A stretch of DNA of 12,826 bases from Peptoniphilus sp. (GCA_029983555.1 JASBZH010000100.1:1-12826), one strand, 5' to 3'. Positions 1 to 7,374 are shown, counted from the stretch's first letter. Notes: generated by a model from the letters alone, not told the origin. Numbers and translations are program-made.

Positions 1-1281
1 TTCCTTTATAATTCTCTCATATCCTATGTTTTTTGGCTCATAATACCTTTTATCTTTAAAGTTTTTAGGAATATAATCTTGTTTTACATACGCATTCTCA
101 TAATTATGAGGATACTTATATTCTATATCAGTTTTATTTGCAGGATTGTGTTTATCTCTAATATATATTGGTATTTCTATATTTCCTTCTTTATTTACAT
201 CTGCCATTGCTTTATTTATTGCCGTATAACTTGCATTTGATTTTTTTGCGCTGGCAAGATAAGTAACTGTCTGTGCCAAAATAAGTCTAGCCTCTGGTAA
301 TCCTACCGCATTTATACTATTAAAGCAAGATGACGCCATCACCATAGCCATTGGGTCGGCATTTCCTATATCTTCAGATGCAAAAATCATAAGTCTTCTA
401 GCTATAAATTTAATATCTTCTCCAGCTTCTAGCATCATAGCTAAATAAATTAAAGCTGCATCTGGATCTGTGCCTCTCATAGATTTTATAAATGCAGATA
501 TAATATCGTAATGTTCATTTGAATTTTTATCGTAAACTACATTCTTAACGAGAAGTGAGTTTTTTATTGTATCTTCATCTATTATTATTGCTCCATCAAT
601 TTCATCAGTGGAAAGAGCTGCGATTTCAAGTGAATTTAAAATAAATCTTCCGTCACCATTTGAGTTTTTTATTAGTAAGTCTCTTGCCACATCACTAATT
701 TTGATGTTCATCTTGCCAAGTCCTCTAATATCATCATTTAACGCAATGTCAATTAGTCTTGACAAGTGTTTATACTTTAAACTTTCTAATGTCAAAACTT
801 GCATTCTAGATAAAAGAGCCTTATTTATTTCAAAATACGGATTCTCAGTAGTAGCTCCAATTAAAATAATGATTCCCCTTTCAACAAAAGGAAGAAGTGC
901 ATCCTGCTGAGTCTTGTTAAATCTATGAATTTCATCGATAAAGACTATAGTAGATATATTGTCAAACTTAACTGAATCTTCTGCTTTTGATAAGACTCCT
1001 CTAAGTTCCTTTAAATTTGAAGTTACTGCAGATAATTTAATAAAATTTTTATTAGTTGTTTTTGCTATTATATTTGCAAGTGTAGTTTTGCCAACTCCTG
1101 GAGGTCCATAAAATAACATAGAACTAAATCTATCGCTCTTAATTACTCTATTTAAATATTTTCCCTCGCCTATTAAATGATCTTGACCGACAAACTCTTT
1201 TAGATTCCTAGGTCTAAGTCTATCAGCAAGAGGAGCAGTATTTTTTAAATTATTCTGCATATTAAGTTCGAATAAATCCAT
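1..1281 (-). CDS. rarA: Replication-associated recombination protein A (RarA/MgsA/WRNIP1 family AAA+ ATPase), 3' end cut by the window edge
   Basis: Seen: an open frame of 427 codons from ATG at 1281 to the left edge without a stop, translated by hand. Walker A GPPGVGKTT is at residues 59-67, Walker B with D116-E117 (FIDEIHRF) at 114-121, the sensor 1 region ATTEN at 143-147, a candidate arginine finger at R159 (LLSR) and a sensor 2-like GDGRF at 209-213. The C-terminal half carries the RarA tetramerisation region, with ASEDIGNADP at 301-310 and a late PKNFKDKRYYEP block. Known: RarA is a cytoplasmic clamp-loader-like ATPase acting at stalled replication forks and DNA ends. Family members are about 420-440 residues, so probably only a few residues and the stop are missing. 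The start lies 4 bases after the nrdR stop, with an AGAAGTGAT-like ribosome site overlapping the end of nrdR, so the two are probably co-transcribed. Family assignment is firm. Confidence 0.96.
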   Translation of the reverse strand, partial: MDLFELNMQNNLKNTAPLADRLRPRNLKEFVGQDHLIGEGKYLNRVIKSDRFSSMLFYGPPGVGKTTLANIIAKTTNKNFIKLSAVTSNLKELRGVLSKAEDSVKFDNISTIVFIDEIHRFNKTQQDALLPFVERGIIILIGATTENPYFEINKALLSRMQVLTLESLKYKHLSRLIDIALNDDIRGLGKMNIKISDVARDLLIKNSNGDGRFILNSLEIAALSTDEIDGAIIIDEDTIKNSLLVKNVVYDKNSNEHYDIISAFIKSMRGTDPDAALIYLAMMLEAGEDIKFIARRLMIFASEDIGNADPMAMVMASSCFNSINAVGLPEARLILAQTVTYLASAKKSNASYTAINKAMADVNKEGNIEIPIYIRDKHNPANKTDIEYKYPHNYENAYVKQDYIPKNFKDKRYYEPKNIGYERIIKE

Positions 1282-1285
1282 AATA

Positions 1286-1741
1286 TCACTTCTTTTTAAC
1301 AATTCCTTCTAATTCATCAATAAATGACTGAAGATCTTTAAACTCTCTATATACTGATGCAAATCTTACATAACTTACATCATCTAGTTCCTTTAACTCT
1401 CTCATTACCATTTCTCCAATTTCTAGCGATGAGATTTCCTTTTTCATTGTGTTTTGGATCTGTCTTTCAATATTGTCTGCTGCTTTTTCAATTTCAGAAA
1501 CTGACACAGGTCTTTTTTCACAAGATTTTATCATTCCATTTATTATCTTTTCCCTATCAAAAACCTGTCTGTTTCCATCTTTTTTTATCACCATAATAGG
1601 AGTCTGTTCAATTTTTTCGTAAGTTGTAAATCTCTTTTTACAGTTTAAGCACTCTCTTCTTCTTCTGATCGTAGCACTTTCTTCAGTAGGTCTAGTATCT
1701 ATAACTTTTGAATCAATATGTCCACAATAAGGGCATTTCAT
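1286..1741 (-). CDS. nrdR: NrdR, transcriptional repressor of ribonucleotide reductase genes
   Basis: Seen: 151 residues, the usual family length. An N-terminal zinc ribbon carries C3-x2-C6 and C31-x2-C34, with the basic patch IRRRRE at 25-30 between the pairs. An ATP-cone domain follows at about 49-139 (VIKKDGNRQVFDREKI). Known: NrdR senses ATP/dATP through the ATP cone and represses nrd operons by binding paired NrdR boxes. I saw no NrdR box in this window, so its targets are presumably elsewhere. The ATG at 1741 is well placed behind GAGGTG at 1747-1752. The gene starts 45 bases after ftsZ with a terminator-like hairpin in between, and rarA follows after 4 bases. I found no convincing separate promoter, so expression may depend on readthrough from ftsZ or on a promoter inside ftsZ. 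Confidence 0.97.
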   Translation of the reverse strand: MKCPYCGHIDSKVIDTRPTEESATIRRRRECLNCKKRFTTYEKIEQTPIMVIKKDGNRQVFDREKIINGMIKSCEKRPVSVSEIEKAADNIERQIQNTMKKEISSLEIGEMVMRELKELDDVSYVRFASVYREFKDLQSFIDELEGIVKKK

Positions 1742-1756
1742 ATTTTCACCTCATAT

Positions 1757-1777
1757 AAAAAAAGGCCCCATAGGGGC
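1757..1777 (-). terminator. Rho-independent terminator (or attenuator) after ftsZ
   Basis: On the minus strand the sequence reads GCCCC-TAT-GGGGC, a perfect 5-bp G/C stem with a 3-base loop (arms 1773-1777 and 1765-1769), followed by C and seven T (1763-1757). It begins about 9 bases after the ftsZ stop. The T-run ends only 5 bases before the nrdR ribosome site, so it separates ftsZ from nrdR in the same direction. The stem is short, so partial readthrough is plausible. Confidence 0.75.
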
Positions 1778-1786
1778 ACATTTTAT

Positions 1787-2878
1787 TTATTTATTTCTAT
1801 TGCTTCTCAAGAAAGATGGGATTTTAAGTTCGCTATTATCTTCCTCATCCACATCAATAGCTTCTCTTTTAGACTGACTTTTGGGACTTGCCATTGAAGT
1901 ATCTTTTGATTTCTTATCATCATTATATTGATCAAAATCAGTAGCAATAACTGTAACTTTAACTTCATCTTTAAGTGTTTCATCAATTCCAGCACCAAAT
2001 ATTAAGTTAACATCTTCAGATACAGTTTCTCTAATTAAGTCAGCTGCTTCATTAACTTCAAATATACCCAAGTCTGAACCTGCAGTGATATTTAATAGTA
2101 CAGATTTAGCTCCTTCGATTGAAGTTTCTAGAAGAGGAGAATTAATTGCTTTTTTAGCTGCTTCAGTAGCTCTGTCATCACCAGAAGCTCTACCAATACC
2201 CATGTGAGCAATTCCTTTATCATACATAATTGTCTTAACATCAGCGAAGTCAAGATTAATTAAACTTGGAATAGAAATCAAGTCTGATATACCTTGTATA
2301 CCTTGTTTTAAAATGTCATCTGCCATTTCAAAGGCTTGTGCAAAGCTTGTCTTTTTATCTGAAATACTGAGTAGTCTGTCGTTTGGAATGATAACTAGAG
2401 TATCTACTTTATCTTTTAATTGAGCGATTCCTCTTTCTGCAGATTTTGCTCTTCTATGTCCCTCAAAAGTAAAAGGCTTTGTAACTACGCCAACTGTAAG
2501 TAAACCTAATTCCTTAGCAACATCAGCAATTATTGGGGCTGCACCTGTACCAGTTCCACCGCCCATACCTGCAGTAATAAATACCATGTCTGCGCCTTCT
2601 AAAGCTTCTCTTATTTCATCTCTAGATTCTTCTGCTGATTCTTCACCAATGTCTGGATTAGCTCCAGCTCCAAGTCCTTTAGTGATTTTTTCTCCAATTT
2701 GTACTTTATTTTCAGCAAGCGAATTTTTAAGAGCTTGTTTGTCTGTATTAAAAGCTATAAATTCTACACCTTTAACACCGGCATTAATCATTCTATTGAC
2801 AGCATTATTTCCGCCACCGCCTACGCCGGCAACTTTAATTTTGGCAAATCCATCTTGCTCCATATCGAATTCCAACAT
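1787..2878 (-). CDS. ftsZ: Cell division protein FtsZ
   Basis: FtsZ is the tubulin-like GTPase that polymerises into the cytoplasmic Z-ring and positions the septal machinery. Numbering from the chosen start: glycine-rich GVGGGGNN at 18-25, tubulin signature GGGTGTG at 106-112, and T7 loop NLDFAD at 208-213 with catalytic-type D210 and D213. A variable charged linker runs about 316-347, and the conserved C-terminal peptide ELKIPSFLR is at 350-358, the docking site for FtsA/SepF-type partners. Length is 363 residues, normal for the family. The longest frame would start two codons earlier (ATG at 2884), but that ATG directly abuts AGGAGG with no spacer. The ATG at 2878 has a 6-base spacer and gives the family-typical MLEF start, so I chose it. 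The gene has its own promoter in the 121-base gap after ftsQ and ends in a terminator. No ftsA lies upstream. Confidence 0.97.
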   Translation of the reverse strand: MLEFDMEQDGFAKIKVAGVGGGGNNAVNRMINAGVKGVEFIAFNTDKQALKNSLAENKVQIGEKITKGLGAGANPDIGEESAEESRDEIREALEGADMVFITAGMGGGTGTGAAPIIADVAKELGLLTVGVVTKPFTFEGHRRAKSAERGIAQLKDKVDTLVIIPNDRLLSISDKKTSFAQAFEMADDILKQGIQGISDLISIPSLINLDFADVKTIMYDKGIAHMGIGRASGDDRATEAAKKAINSPLLETSIEGAKSVLLNITAGSDLGIFEVNEAADLIRETVSEDVNLIFGAGIDETLKDEVKVTVIATDFDQYNDDKKSKDTSMASPKSQSKREAIDVDEEDNSELKIPSFLRSNRNK

Positions 2879-2884
2879 AAACAT

Positions 2885-2890
2885 CCTCCT
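2885..2890 (-). promoter_or_regulatory. Ribosome binding site deciding the ftsZ start
   Basis: A perfect AGGAGG on the minus strand. It touches the upstream ATG (2884-2882) with no spacer and stands 6 bases from the ATG at 2878-2876, so initiation is expected at the second ATG. Confidence 0.85.
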
Positions 2891-2928
2891 CGTATATAGT
2901 TTATATTTATTTTAAATCTATTAGTTCT

Positions 2929-2957
2929 ATTTTATAGAAAATTACGCAATTAGTCAA
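2929..2957 (-). promoter_or_regulatory. Sigma-A-type promoter of ftsZ
   Basis: The minus strand has TTGACT (2957-2952), a 17-base spacer and TAAAAT (2934-2929); each hexamer is one base off consensus at optimal spacing. The start point would fall near 2922, giving a leader of about 44 bases before ftsZ. It lies in the only sizeable gap inside the cluster, so ftsZ can be transcribed independently of the upstream unit. Confidence 0.75.
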
Positions 2958-2958
2958 C

Positions 2959-2976
2959 ATATAAAGAGCTTTATAT
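2959..2976. repeat. 18-bp inverted repeat next to the ftsZ promoter (candidate operator)
   Basis: Perfect 8-base arms ATATAAAG and CTTTATAT separated by AG. One base separates it from the -35 box of the ftsZ promoter, on the upstream side. On the minus strand it is followed by GTTGACT rather than a T-run, so it is not a standard intrinsic terminator for ftsQ. It could be a binding site for a dimeric regulator or a weak AU hairpin at the 3' end of the upstream mRNA. AT-rich sequence raises the odds of chance symmetry. Confidence 0.45.
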
Positions 2977-2999
2977 ACGTAACTTACCTTACAATAAAA

Positions 3000-3851
3000 C
3001 TAATTTTTATCTTCTTCTACCTTTTCTTCAATATATGTTTTTTCTTCATTATCAGCATTACTTTTGTCTTTATCTTTGCCTTCATTTTCATCTTCTACGA
3101 TTAAAATTGGATTTGTTCCTTTTTCCATTTGTATAACAGTTGCCTTTTTGTTAGTCTTTTTAATATCATCTAACATAAGTGAAAGCATCTTTAATTTGTA
3201 GTCGATATTTTTATAAGATCCAAACTCCACTTTTATTCCGTCGACAGTTACAAAAGAAGCAACAGAATCTAATAACTCAATGTCCTTTATATTACCCATT
3301 AAGTTATAATCGCTATCTTTTAAACTCCTTAATAAAAGCTTTTTATCCTCATCTTCTTTATATGACAATATATAAGATCCTGGTTTTTTGTTTTCAACGT
3401 TTAGACCATTTAAACTTAGCAAATTATCAACTTTAGAGTTTCTTTCTTCAAGGATTCTAAAGTCCTCATCGACTAATAGGAATTTCCTAGATTCAACTTG
3501 ATAATATGGAACTCTTTCCTCGATAAAAACATTTACATTTCCACCAAGTTTATACCCAAGTTTGACATTTTTCACATAGGGTATTGATTCTAACTTTTTT
3601 ATCCTATCTGATTTAGATATCTCAAAATATTTTGAACCCTTTTTCAGTTCCCCTACTTTAACAATGTCGTTGTAAGAAACTTTTTTTGTTCCATCAACAT
3701 TTACAGACTTTATATTAAAAAGCTTAGAATTTTTAAGTGAGAACACTATCAAAAAAATAATAAGAAAGAAAATTAAAAATCTAAACAATATTCTAAAAAA
3801 TCTCTTTTTCTTATTTACTTTTTTTCTTTTAACCTTTTTTCGTTTTTCCAT
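3000..3851 (-). CDS. ftsQ: Cell division protein FtsQ/DivIB
   Basis: Bitopic division protein of the FtsQ-FtsL-FtsB (DivIB-FtsL-DivIC) complex, which controls septal peptidoglycan synthesis by FtsW-PBP. Seen: 283 residues with a very basic cytoplasmic tail (1-18), a single membrane segment at about 19-39, and a POTRA-like domain at about 45-113 (starting FNIKSVNVDG, containing IPYVKNVKL). An extracytoplasmic beta domain extends to about 250, and an acidic, lysine-rich, probably disordered tail covers about 253-283. The domain order and position at the end of the cluster fit DivIB; sequence in this family is poorly conserved, so the call rests on architecture and context. The ATG lies 4 bases after murG, and its weak ribosome site (AAAGTGAT) overlaps the murG stop, suggesting translational coupling. 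It is the last gene of the long unit, and no clear terminator follows. Confidence 0.92.
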   Translation of the reverse strand: MEKRKKVKRKKVNKKKRFFRILFRFLIFFLIIFLIVFSLKNSKLFNIKSVNVDGTKKVSYNDIVKVGELKKGSKYFEISKSDRIKKLESIPYVKNVKLGYKLGGNVNVFIEERVPYYQVESRKFLLVDEDFRILEERNSKVDNLLSLNGLNVENKKPGSYILSYKEDEDKKLLLRSLKDSDYNLMGNIKDIELLDSVASFVTVDGIKVEFGSYKNIDYKLKMLSLMLDDIKKTNKKATVIQMEKGTNPILIVEDENEGKDKDKSNADNEEKTYIEEKVEEDKN

Positions 3852-3855
3852 AAAA

Positions 3856-4935
3856 TCACTTTAACATAATCTTTACAATTTCAGACACTGCTCCTGGACT
3901 AGCTAATTTTTTAGAATTTTCTGCCATCTTTATTCTATCTTCATCATTTTGTAGAAGTTTTTTTATGTGCTCATATAAAATATCACCATTTAGATCTTTT
4001 TCTTCTATAATCTCACTTGCACCCATATTAAAATATGATTTGGCATTATAAAACTGATGATTACCTGCAGTATATGCTTTTGGTATCAGTATTGTTGCAA
4101 TTCCAACAGCGGATATTTCTGCAAGTGTCATTGCTGATGAAGATGCAATTACTAAATCAGCACTTGCAAGATAATCAGATACTTGATGAGTATAGTCATA
4201 TATTTCTACATTTTTAGGCAATTTTTTAATTTTTTTCATAAAATATTCGTAATGCTCTCTTCCCGTGATGTGAACGAGTTTAAAAGGAAGAGAATCGCAA
4301 TTATTTAATATTTCAATTACGGCGTCATTAGTGGATTCTTGTCCTCCACTACCACCAAATGAAAACACAAATTTTTCGTCTTTTAAAATTCCAAGTTTTT
4401 CTCGAGATTTCTCCCTGTCTATATGGGTAAAATCTTCTCTTATAGGATTGCCAACATACACAATATTATCATTTTTTAAATATTTTTCTGCTTCCTTAAA
4501 ATTTATAAAAACGAAGTCCGCTTTTCTAGATAAAATTCTATTTGTCTTTCCTGGATAAGCATTTTGCTCTTGTACAACAGTTTTAATATTATATTGCTGA
4601 GCCTTATAAACTATTGGAGCACAGACATATCCACCAGTTCCTATAACAATATTTGGCTTAAACTCCTTAAGAATCTTTCCCGCCTGATTTAAGCCCTTTA
4701 ATAAATTAAACATTGTCACAATTGTCTCTTTATTTAATTTTTTACGTGGGAGTCCTGAAATATCTATACCTCTAAATTCATAACCGTATTTATTGGCCAA
4801 CTCTTCTTCCAAAGAATTTCCCTTACCTACATATAAAATTTTAGCTGTTTTATCTTGTTTTTTTATTTCCTCTCCAATAGCAAGAGCTGGATAAATATGG
4901 CCTCCAGTTCCACCACCTGATAAGATATATCTCAA
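3856..4935 (-). CDS. murG: MurG, undecaprenyl-PP-MurNAc-pentapeptide N-acetylglucosaminyltransferase
   Basis: MurG adds GlcNAc from UDP-GlcNAc to lipid I at the inner face of the membrane, making lipid II. Seen: 359 residues, normal length, with two GT-B halves. The N-terminal half has GGGTGGH at 7-13, TGGYVCAP at 100-107 and QEQNAYPGKTNR at 122-133. The C-terminal half has GGSGG at 194-198, a TLAE motif at 270-273 with E273, and the NHQ-containing GNHQFYNA at 291-298. The loop before TLAE reads ASSSAM where most family members have a Gly (SRAGA or SSAGA); family memory only, so treat with care. The start is TTG at 4935, behind a perfect AGGAGG with a 6-base spacer, and the reading from there gives the canonical MRYILSGGGTGGH start. 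The ribosome site lies inside the last codons of ftsW, 3 bases separate the genes, and coupling is likely. Confidence 0.97.
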   Translation of the reverse strand: MRYILSGGGTGGHIYPALAIGEEIKKQDKTAKILYVGKGNSLEEELANKYGYEFRGIDISGLPRKKLNKETIVTMFNLLKGLNQAGKILKEFKPNIVIGTGGYVCAPIVYKAQQYNIKTVVQEQNAYPGKTNRILSRKADFVFINFKEAEKYLKNDNIVYVGNPIREDFTHIDREKSREKLGILKDEKFVFSFGGSGGQESTNDAVIEILNNCDSLPFKLVHITGREHYEYFMKKIKKLPKNVEIYDYTHQVSDYLASADLVIASSSAMTLAEISAVGIATILIPKAYTAGNHQFYNAKSYFNMGASEIIEEKDLNGDILYEHIKKLLQNDEDRIKMAENSKKLASPGAVSEIVKIMLK

Positions 4936-4938
4936 TTT

Positions 4939-6045
4939 TTACCTCCTGCTTGAAATTTTGAGTAAAATCGCAGTTGCTACAATTGTCATAATAAGAGCTG
5001 AACCTCCATAAGAAATAAATGGAAGAGTAATCCCAGTTACTGGCAATAGCTTTGCAGCAACACCCATATTAAAGAAAGCTTGAACTCCTATAAAAGTAGT
5101 AATTCCAACAGATGCGAATTTGTCAAAATAATTATTTGATCTTACTGCTATTATATATCCTCTATAAATATAAATTAAGAATAAAATTAAAACTATCATG
5201 CAACCTATAAGTCCAAACTCTTCAGCAATTACAGAATAAATAAAATCTGTATAGGCCTGAGGGAGATTTGTATACTTTTGTCTAGATCTAAAAAGTCCTA
5301 CTCCAGTATAACCACCAAGGGCAAAGGCATAAAGAGATTGTCTTGCTTGATAAAGGTCTGCTGATAAATAATCTGTAGAATCAGATACGAATCCCAAAAT
5401 TCTCTTAATTCTGTAACTATAATCTTCATTCAAAAGCATAATTGCTACCAATACAAGACCCATTATGACCAAGACGCCAAATTGTTTTTTATTGAGTCCT
5501 GCACAAACGAGTATAGAAAATAAAGAAAGCCCTATTACTATAGCCGTTGAAAAGTCCTTTATCATAACTGGTATTACTGATATTGCTAAGATTGCAATAG
5601 TCTTTATAAATACATTTGGATCTTGTAATTTGTTTGCATTCCTAGATAAATACTTTGCAAAATATATTATCGAAGTAACTTTTAAAATATCTGATGGCTG
5701 AAAAAGAATTCCAATCCCAGGAATTTTTAGCCATCTAGCTTGCCCATAAACCTGTTGGCCTGCAGGCGACCATAAAAGCGCAATAAGAACAAGCGATATT
5801 CCAAACACCCAGTCAATATTTTTGTATAAAACACTCTTTGGAACTTTAAGTATAAAAATTAAGGCAATTATTCCAACTACAAGGAAAACTGCCTGTCTAA
5901 TCGCATAATGAAAGCTATTATAATCGTACTTTTTTGCAGTGGGAAAAGATGCTGATGTAACAGATATTAAGCCTATTATTACTAGAAATATAGTTACTAT
6001 TAATAGCGGTAGATCGACATTTTTAAAGGTTCTCTTTATATTCAT
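4939..6045 (-). CDS. ftsW: FtsW, SEDS-family septal peptidoglycan glycosyltransferase
   Basis: Polytopic membrane enzyme that polymerises lipid II into glycan strands at the septum, working with the class B PBP encoded upstream. Seen: 368 residues, strongly hydrophobic, consistent with about ten membrane segments. SEDS landmarks are GQARWLKIPG at 101-110, QPSDILK at 116-122, YQARQS at 232-237 with the following GGYTGVGL, and the loop containing TDFIYSVIAEE at 266-276, where D267 aligns with the proposed catalytic Asp of RodA/FtsW. PVTGITLPFISYGGSA is at 335-350. RodA or the sporulation paralogue SpoVE are alternatives, but the location between murD and murG favours FtsW. The ATG lies one base after the murD stop (TGAGATG) and no strong ribosome site is visible, so translation is probably coupled to murD. 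The last two codons, AGG AGG, double as the murG ribosome site. Confidence 0.95.
   Translation of the reverse strand: MNIKRTFKNVDLPLLIVTIFLVIIGLISVTSASFPTAKKYDYNSFHYAIRQAVFLVVGIIALIFILKVPKSVLYKNIDWVFGISLVLIALLWSPAGQQVYGQARWLKIPGIGILFQPSDILKVTSIIYFAKYLSRNANKLQDPNVFIKTIAILAISVIPVMIKDFSTAIVIGLSLFSILVCAGLNKKQFGVLVIMGLVLVAIMLLNEDYSYRIKRILGFVSDSTDYLSADLYQARQSLYAFALGGYTGVGLFRSRQKYTNLPQAYTDFIYSVIAEEFGLIGCMIVLILFLIYIYRGYIIAVRSNNYFDKFASVGITTFIGVQAFFNMGVAAKLLPVTGITLPFISYGGSALIMTIVATAILLKISSRR
4942..4947 (-). promoter_or_regulatory. Ribosome binding site of murG inside the end of ftsW
   Basis: AGGAGG on the minus strand is formed by the last two sense codons of ftsW (Arg-Arg) directly before its TAA. 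It stands 6 bases from the TTG of murG and supports that unusual start codon. Confidence 0.85.
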
Positions 6046-6046
6046 C

Positions 6047-7363
6047 TCACATCAACTCTTTGACAATATTTTTAAAATGTCTGCCTCGCTGTTCATAATC
6101 ACTATACATATCCCAAGATGCACACGCAGGTGAAAACAACACATCGTCACCTTTTTTTGACAATTTATCAGCAAGCTCAACAGCTTTATTTAAATCTTTT
6201 AAAATATAAAAATCTAAATTTTCTTTTTTACAAACTTCTGATAATTTAGGAGCAGTCTGTCCAAAGAGAATTAATACTTTTAATTTGTCTTTAGTATTTG
6301 CAATCATTTCATCAAAACTTGCACCCTTATCGTATCCTCCAGCAATAAGTATTACATCTCCATCCATAGCCTTAATTGCAACTTCTGTAGAATCTGGATT
6401 TGTACCTTTAGAATCATTATAGTACTTAACGCCATTTACTTCCTTTACAAATTCTATTCTGTGTTCTACACCAGAAAAAGATTTAATAGAATCGACGATT
6501 ATATCATTATCAACTCCAAGAAGTTTTGAAATTATAATAGCACCCATTACATTTTTTATATTGTGTTCTCCTGGAATTTTAATGTCTTTAATATCCATTA
6601 TTTTTTCTGTCTTATCGCTATCATTGTAATATATAAAATTGTCTTTAAGATAAGCGCCATTACAAGAAATTGGGGTTAAAGAAAAATAATACTTTTGTGC
6701 TCTTATATTCTTTGCTTCCTCTATATTTCTATCTTCATAATTTAAAATCGCAAAGTCATTTTGATCTTCATTTGCAAATATTTTAAACTTAGCTTTTACA
6801 TAATTTTCTGTACTTTTATGCCAATCAAGATGGTCGCTTGTTACATAAGTAAGTAGTGCAATGTGTGGTTTGAAATTTTTAGTATCTTCTAACTGAAAAG
6901 AAGATGCCTCAATTACAACATAATCGTCTTTTTTAGCATCTCTTGTGATGTCTAAAATACCATTACCTATATTTCCAACATCATAAGTCTTATTAACTCT
7001 AGACAAAATATTTTTAACTAAAGTTGTTGTAGTTGTCTTACCATTAGTCCCAGTTATTGCAACTATGTTCTCGCTTTTTAAAAACTGATAGCTTAATTCT
7101 ATATCCGAAACAATTTCAATATTAAGTTCTCTTGCTCTTTTTAAGATCTCATTGAATGGATAAATCCCAGGACTCTTTACTATTAAATCAATTTTTTCTA
7201 AATCTTCTTCTTTAAATATTATAAAATCTTCATCGATACTTTCATTTAAATTGAGATTTTCATCGTATACATATATTTTGCATGGATAATTTGACAAAAA
7301 TTTTAGTGCTGATTTGCCAGTAATACCCATGCCCATAATCAAAATATTTTTATTTTCTAACAT
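6047..7363 (-). CDS. murD: MurD, UDP-N-acetylmuramoyl-L-alanine--D-glutamate ligase
   Basis: Cytoplasmic ATP-dependent ligase adding D-Glu to UDP-MurNAc-L-Ala. Numbering from the chosen start (438 residues): an N-terminal Rossmann-like domain opens with ILIMGMGITGKSA. The ATP-binding loop TGTNGKTTTT is at 105-114, ASSFQL at about 153-158, and the TSDHLDWH block at 175-182. K192 lies in the position of the carbamylated lysine (KAKFKIF). HRIE starts near 301 and NDSKGTNPDST is at 316-326, with a C-terminal SPACASWDMY at about 411-420. The longest frame would start at a GTG (7372), but that GTG is part of the ribosome site AGGTGG. ATG at 7363 has a 5-base spacer and gives a family-typical MLENKNILIMG start, so I chose it. 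mraY ends 9 bases upstream and ftsW begins one base after the stop. Confidence 0.96.
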   Translation of the reverse strand: MLENKNILIMGMGITGKSALKFLSNYPCKIYVYDENLNLNESIDEDFIIFKEEDLEKIDLIVKSPGIYPFNEILKRARELNIEIVSDIELSYQFLKSENIVAITGTNGKTTTTTLVKNILSRVNKTYDVGNIGNGILDITRDAKKDDYVVIEASSFQLEDTKNFKPHIALLTYVTSDHLDWHKSTENYVKAKFKIFANEDQNDFAILNYEDRNIEEAKNIRAQKYYFSLTPISCNGAYLKDNFIYYNDSDKTEKIMDIKDIKIPGEHNIKNVMGAIIISKLLGVDNDIIVDSIKSFSGVEHRIEFVKEVNGVKYYNDSKGTNPDSTEVAIKAMDGDVILIAGGYDKGASFDEMIANTKDKLKVLILFGQTAPKLSEVCKKENLDFYILKDLNKAVELADKLSKKGDDVLFSPACASWDMYSDYEQRGRHFKNIVKELM

Positions 7364-7368
7364 AATAA

Positions 7369-7374
7369 CCACCT
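7369..7374 (-). promoter_or_regulatory. Ribosome binding site deciding the murD start
   Basis: AGGTGG on the minus strand overlaps the mraY stop TAG and contains the GTG that would be the longest-frame start of murD. It is 5 bases from ATG 7363-7361, so the ATG is the expected start. Confidence 0.75.

Noticed and set aside
608..910. 100-codon plus-strand open frame
   Set aside because: It is antisense to rarA, which has a full set of AAA+ motifs on the minus strand; the frame is a shadow.
1807..1998. 63-codon minus-strand open frame within ftsZ
   Set aside because: It overlaps the ftsZ linker region in another frame, and its Leu/Lys-rich content reflects base composition.
2586..2915. 109-codon plus-strand open frame opposite the start of ftsZ
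   Set aside because: It lies antisense to the most conserved part of ftsZ, has no ribosome site that I can see, and its residues look like a reverse reading of FtsZ.
2959..2976. Inverted repeat as a terminator of the upstream unit
   Set aside because: No T-run follows on the minus strand and the stem is nearly all A-T, so an operator or chance symmetry is more likely.
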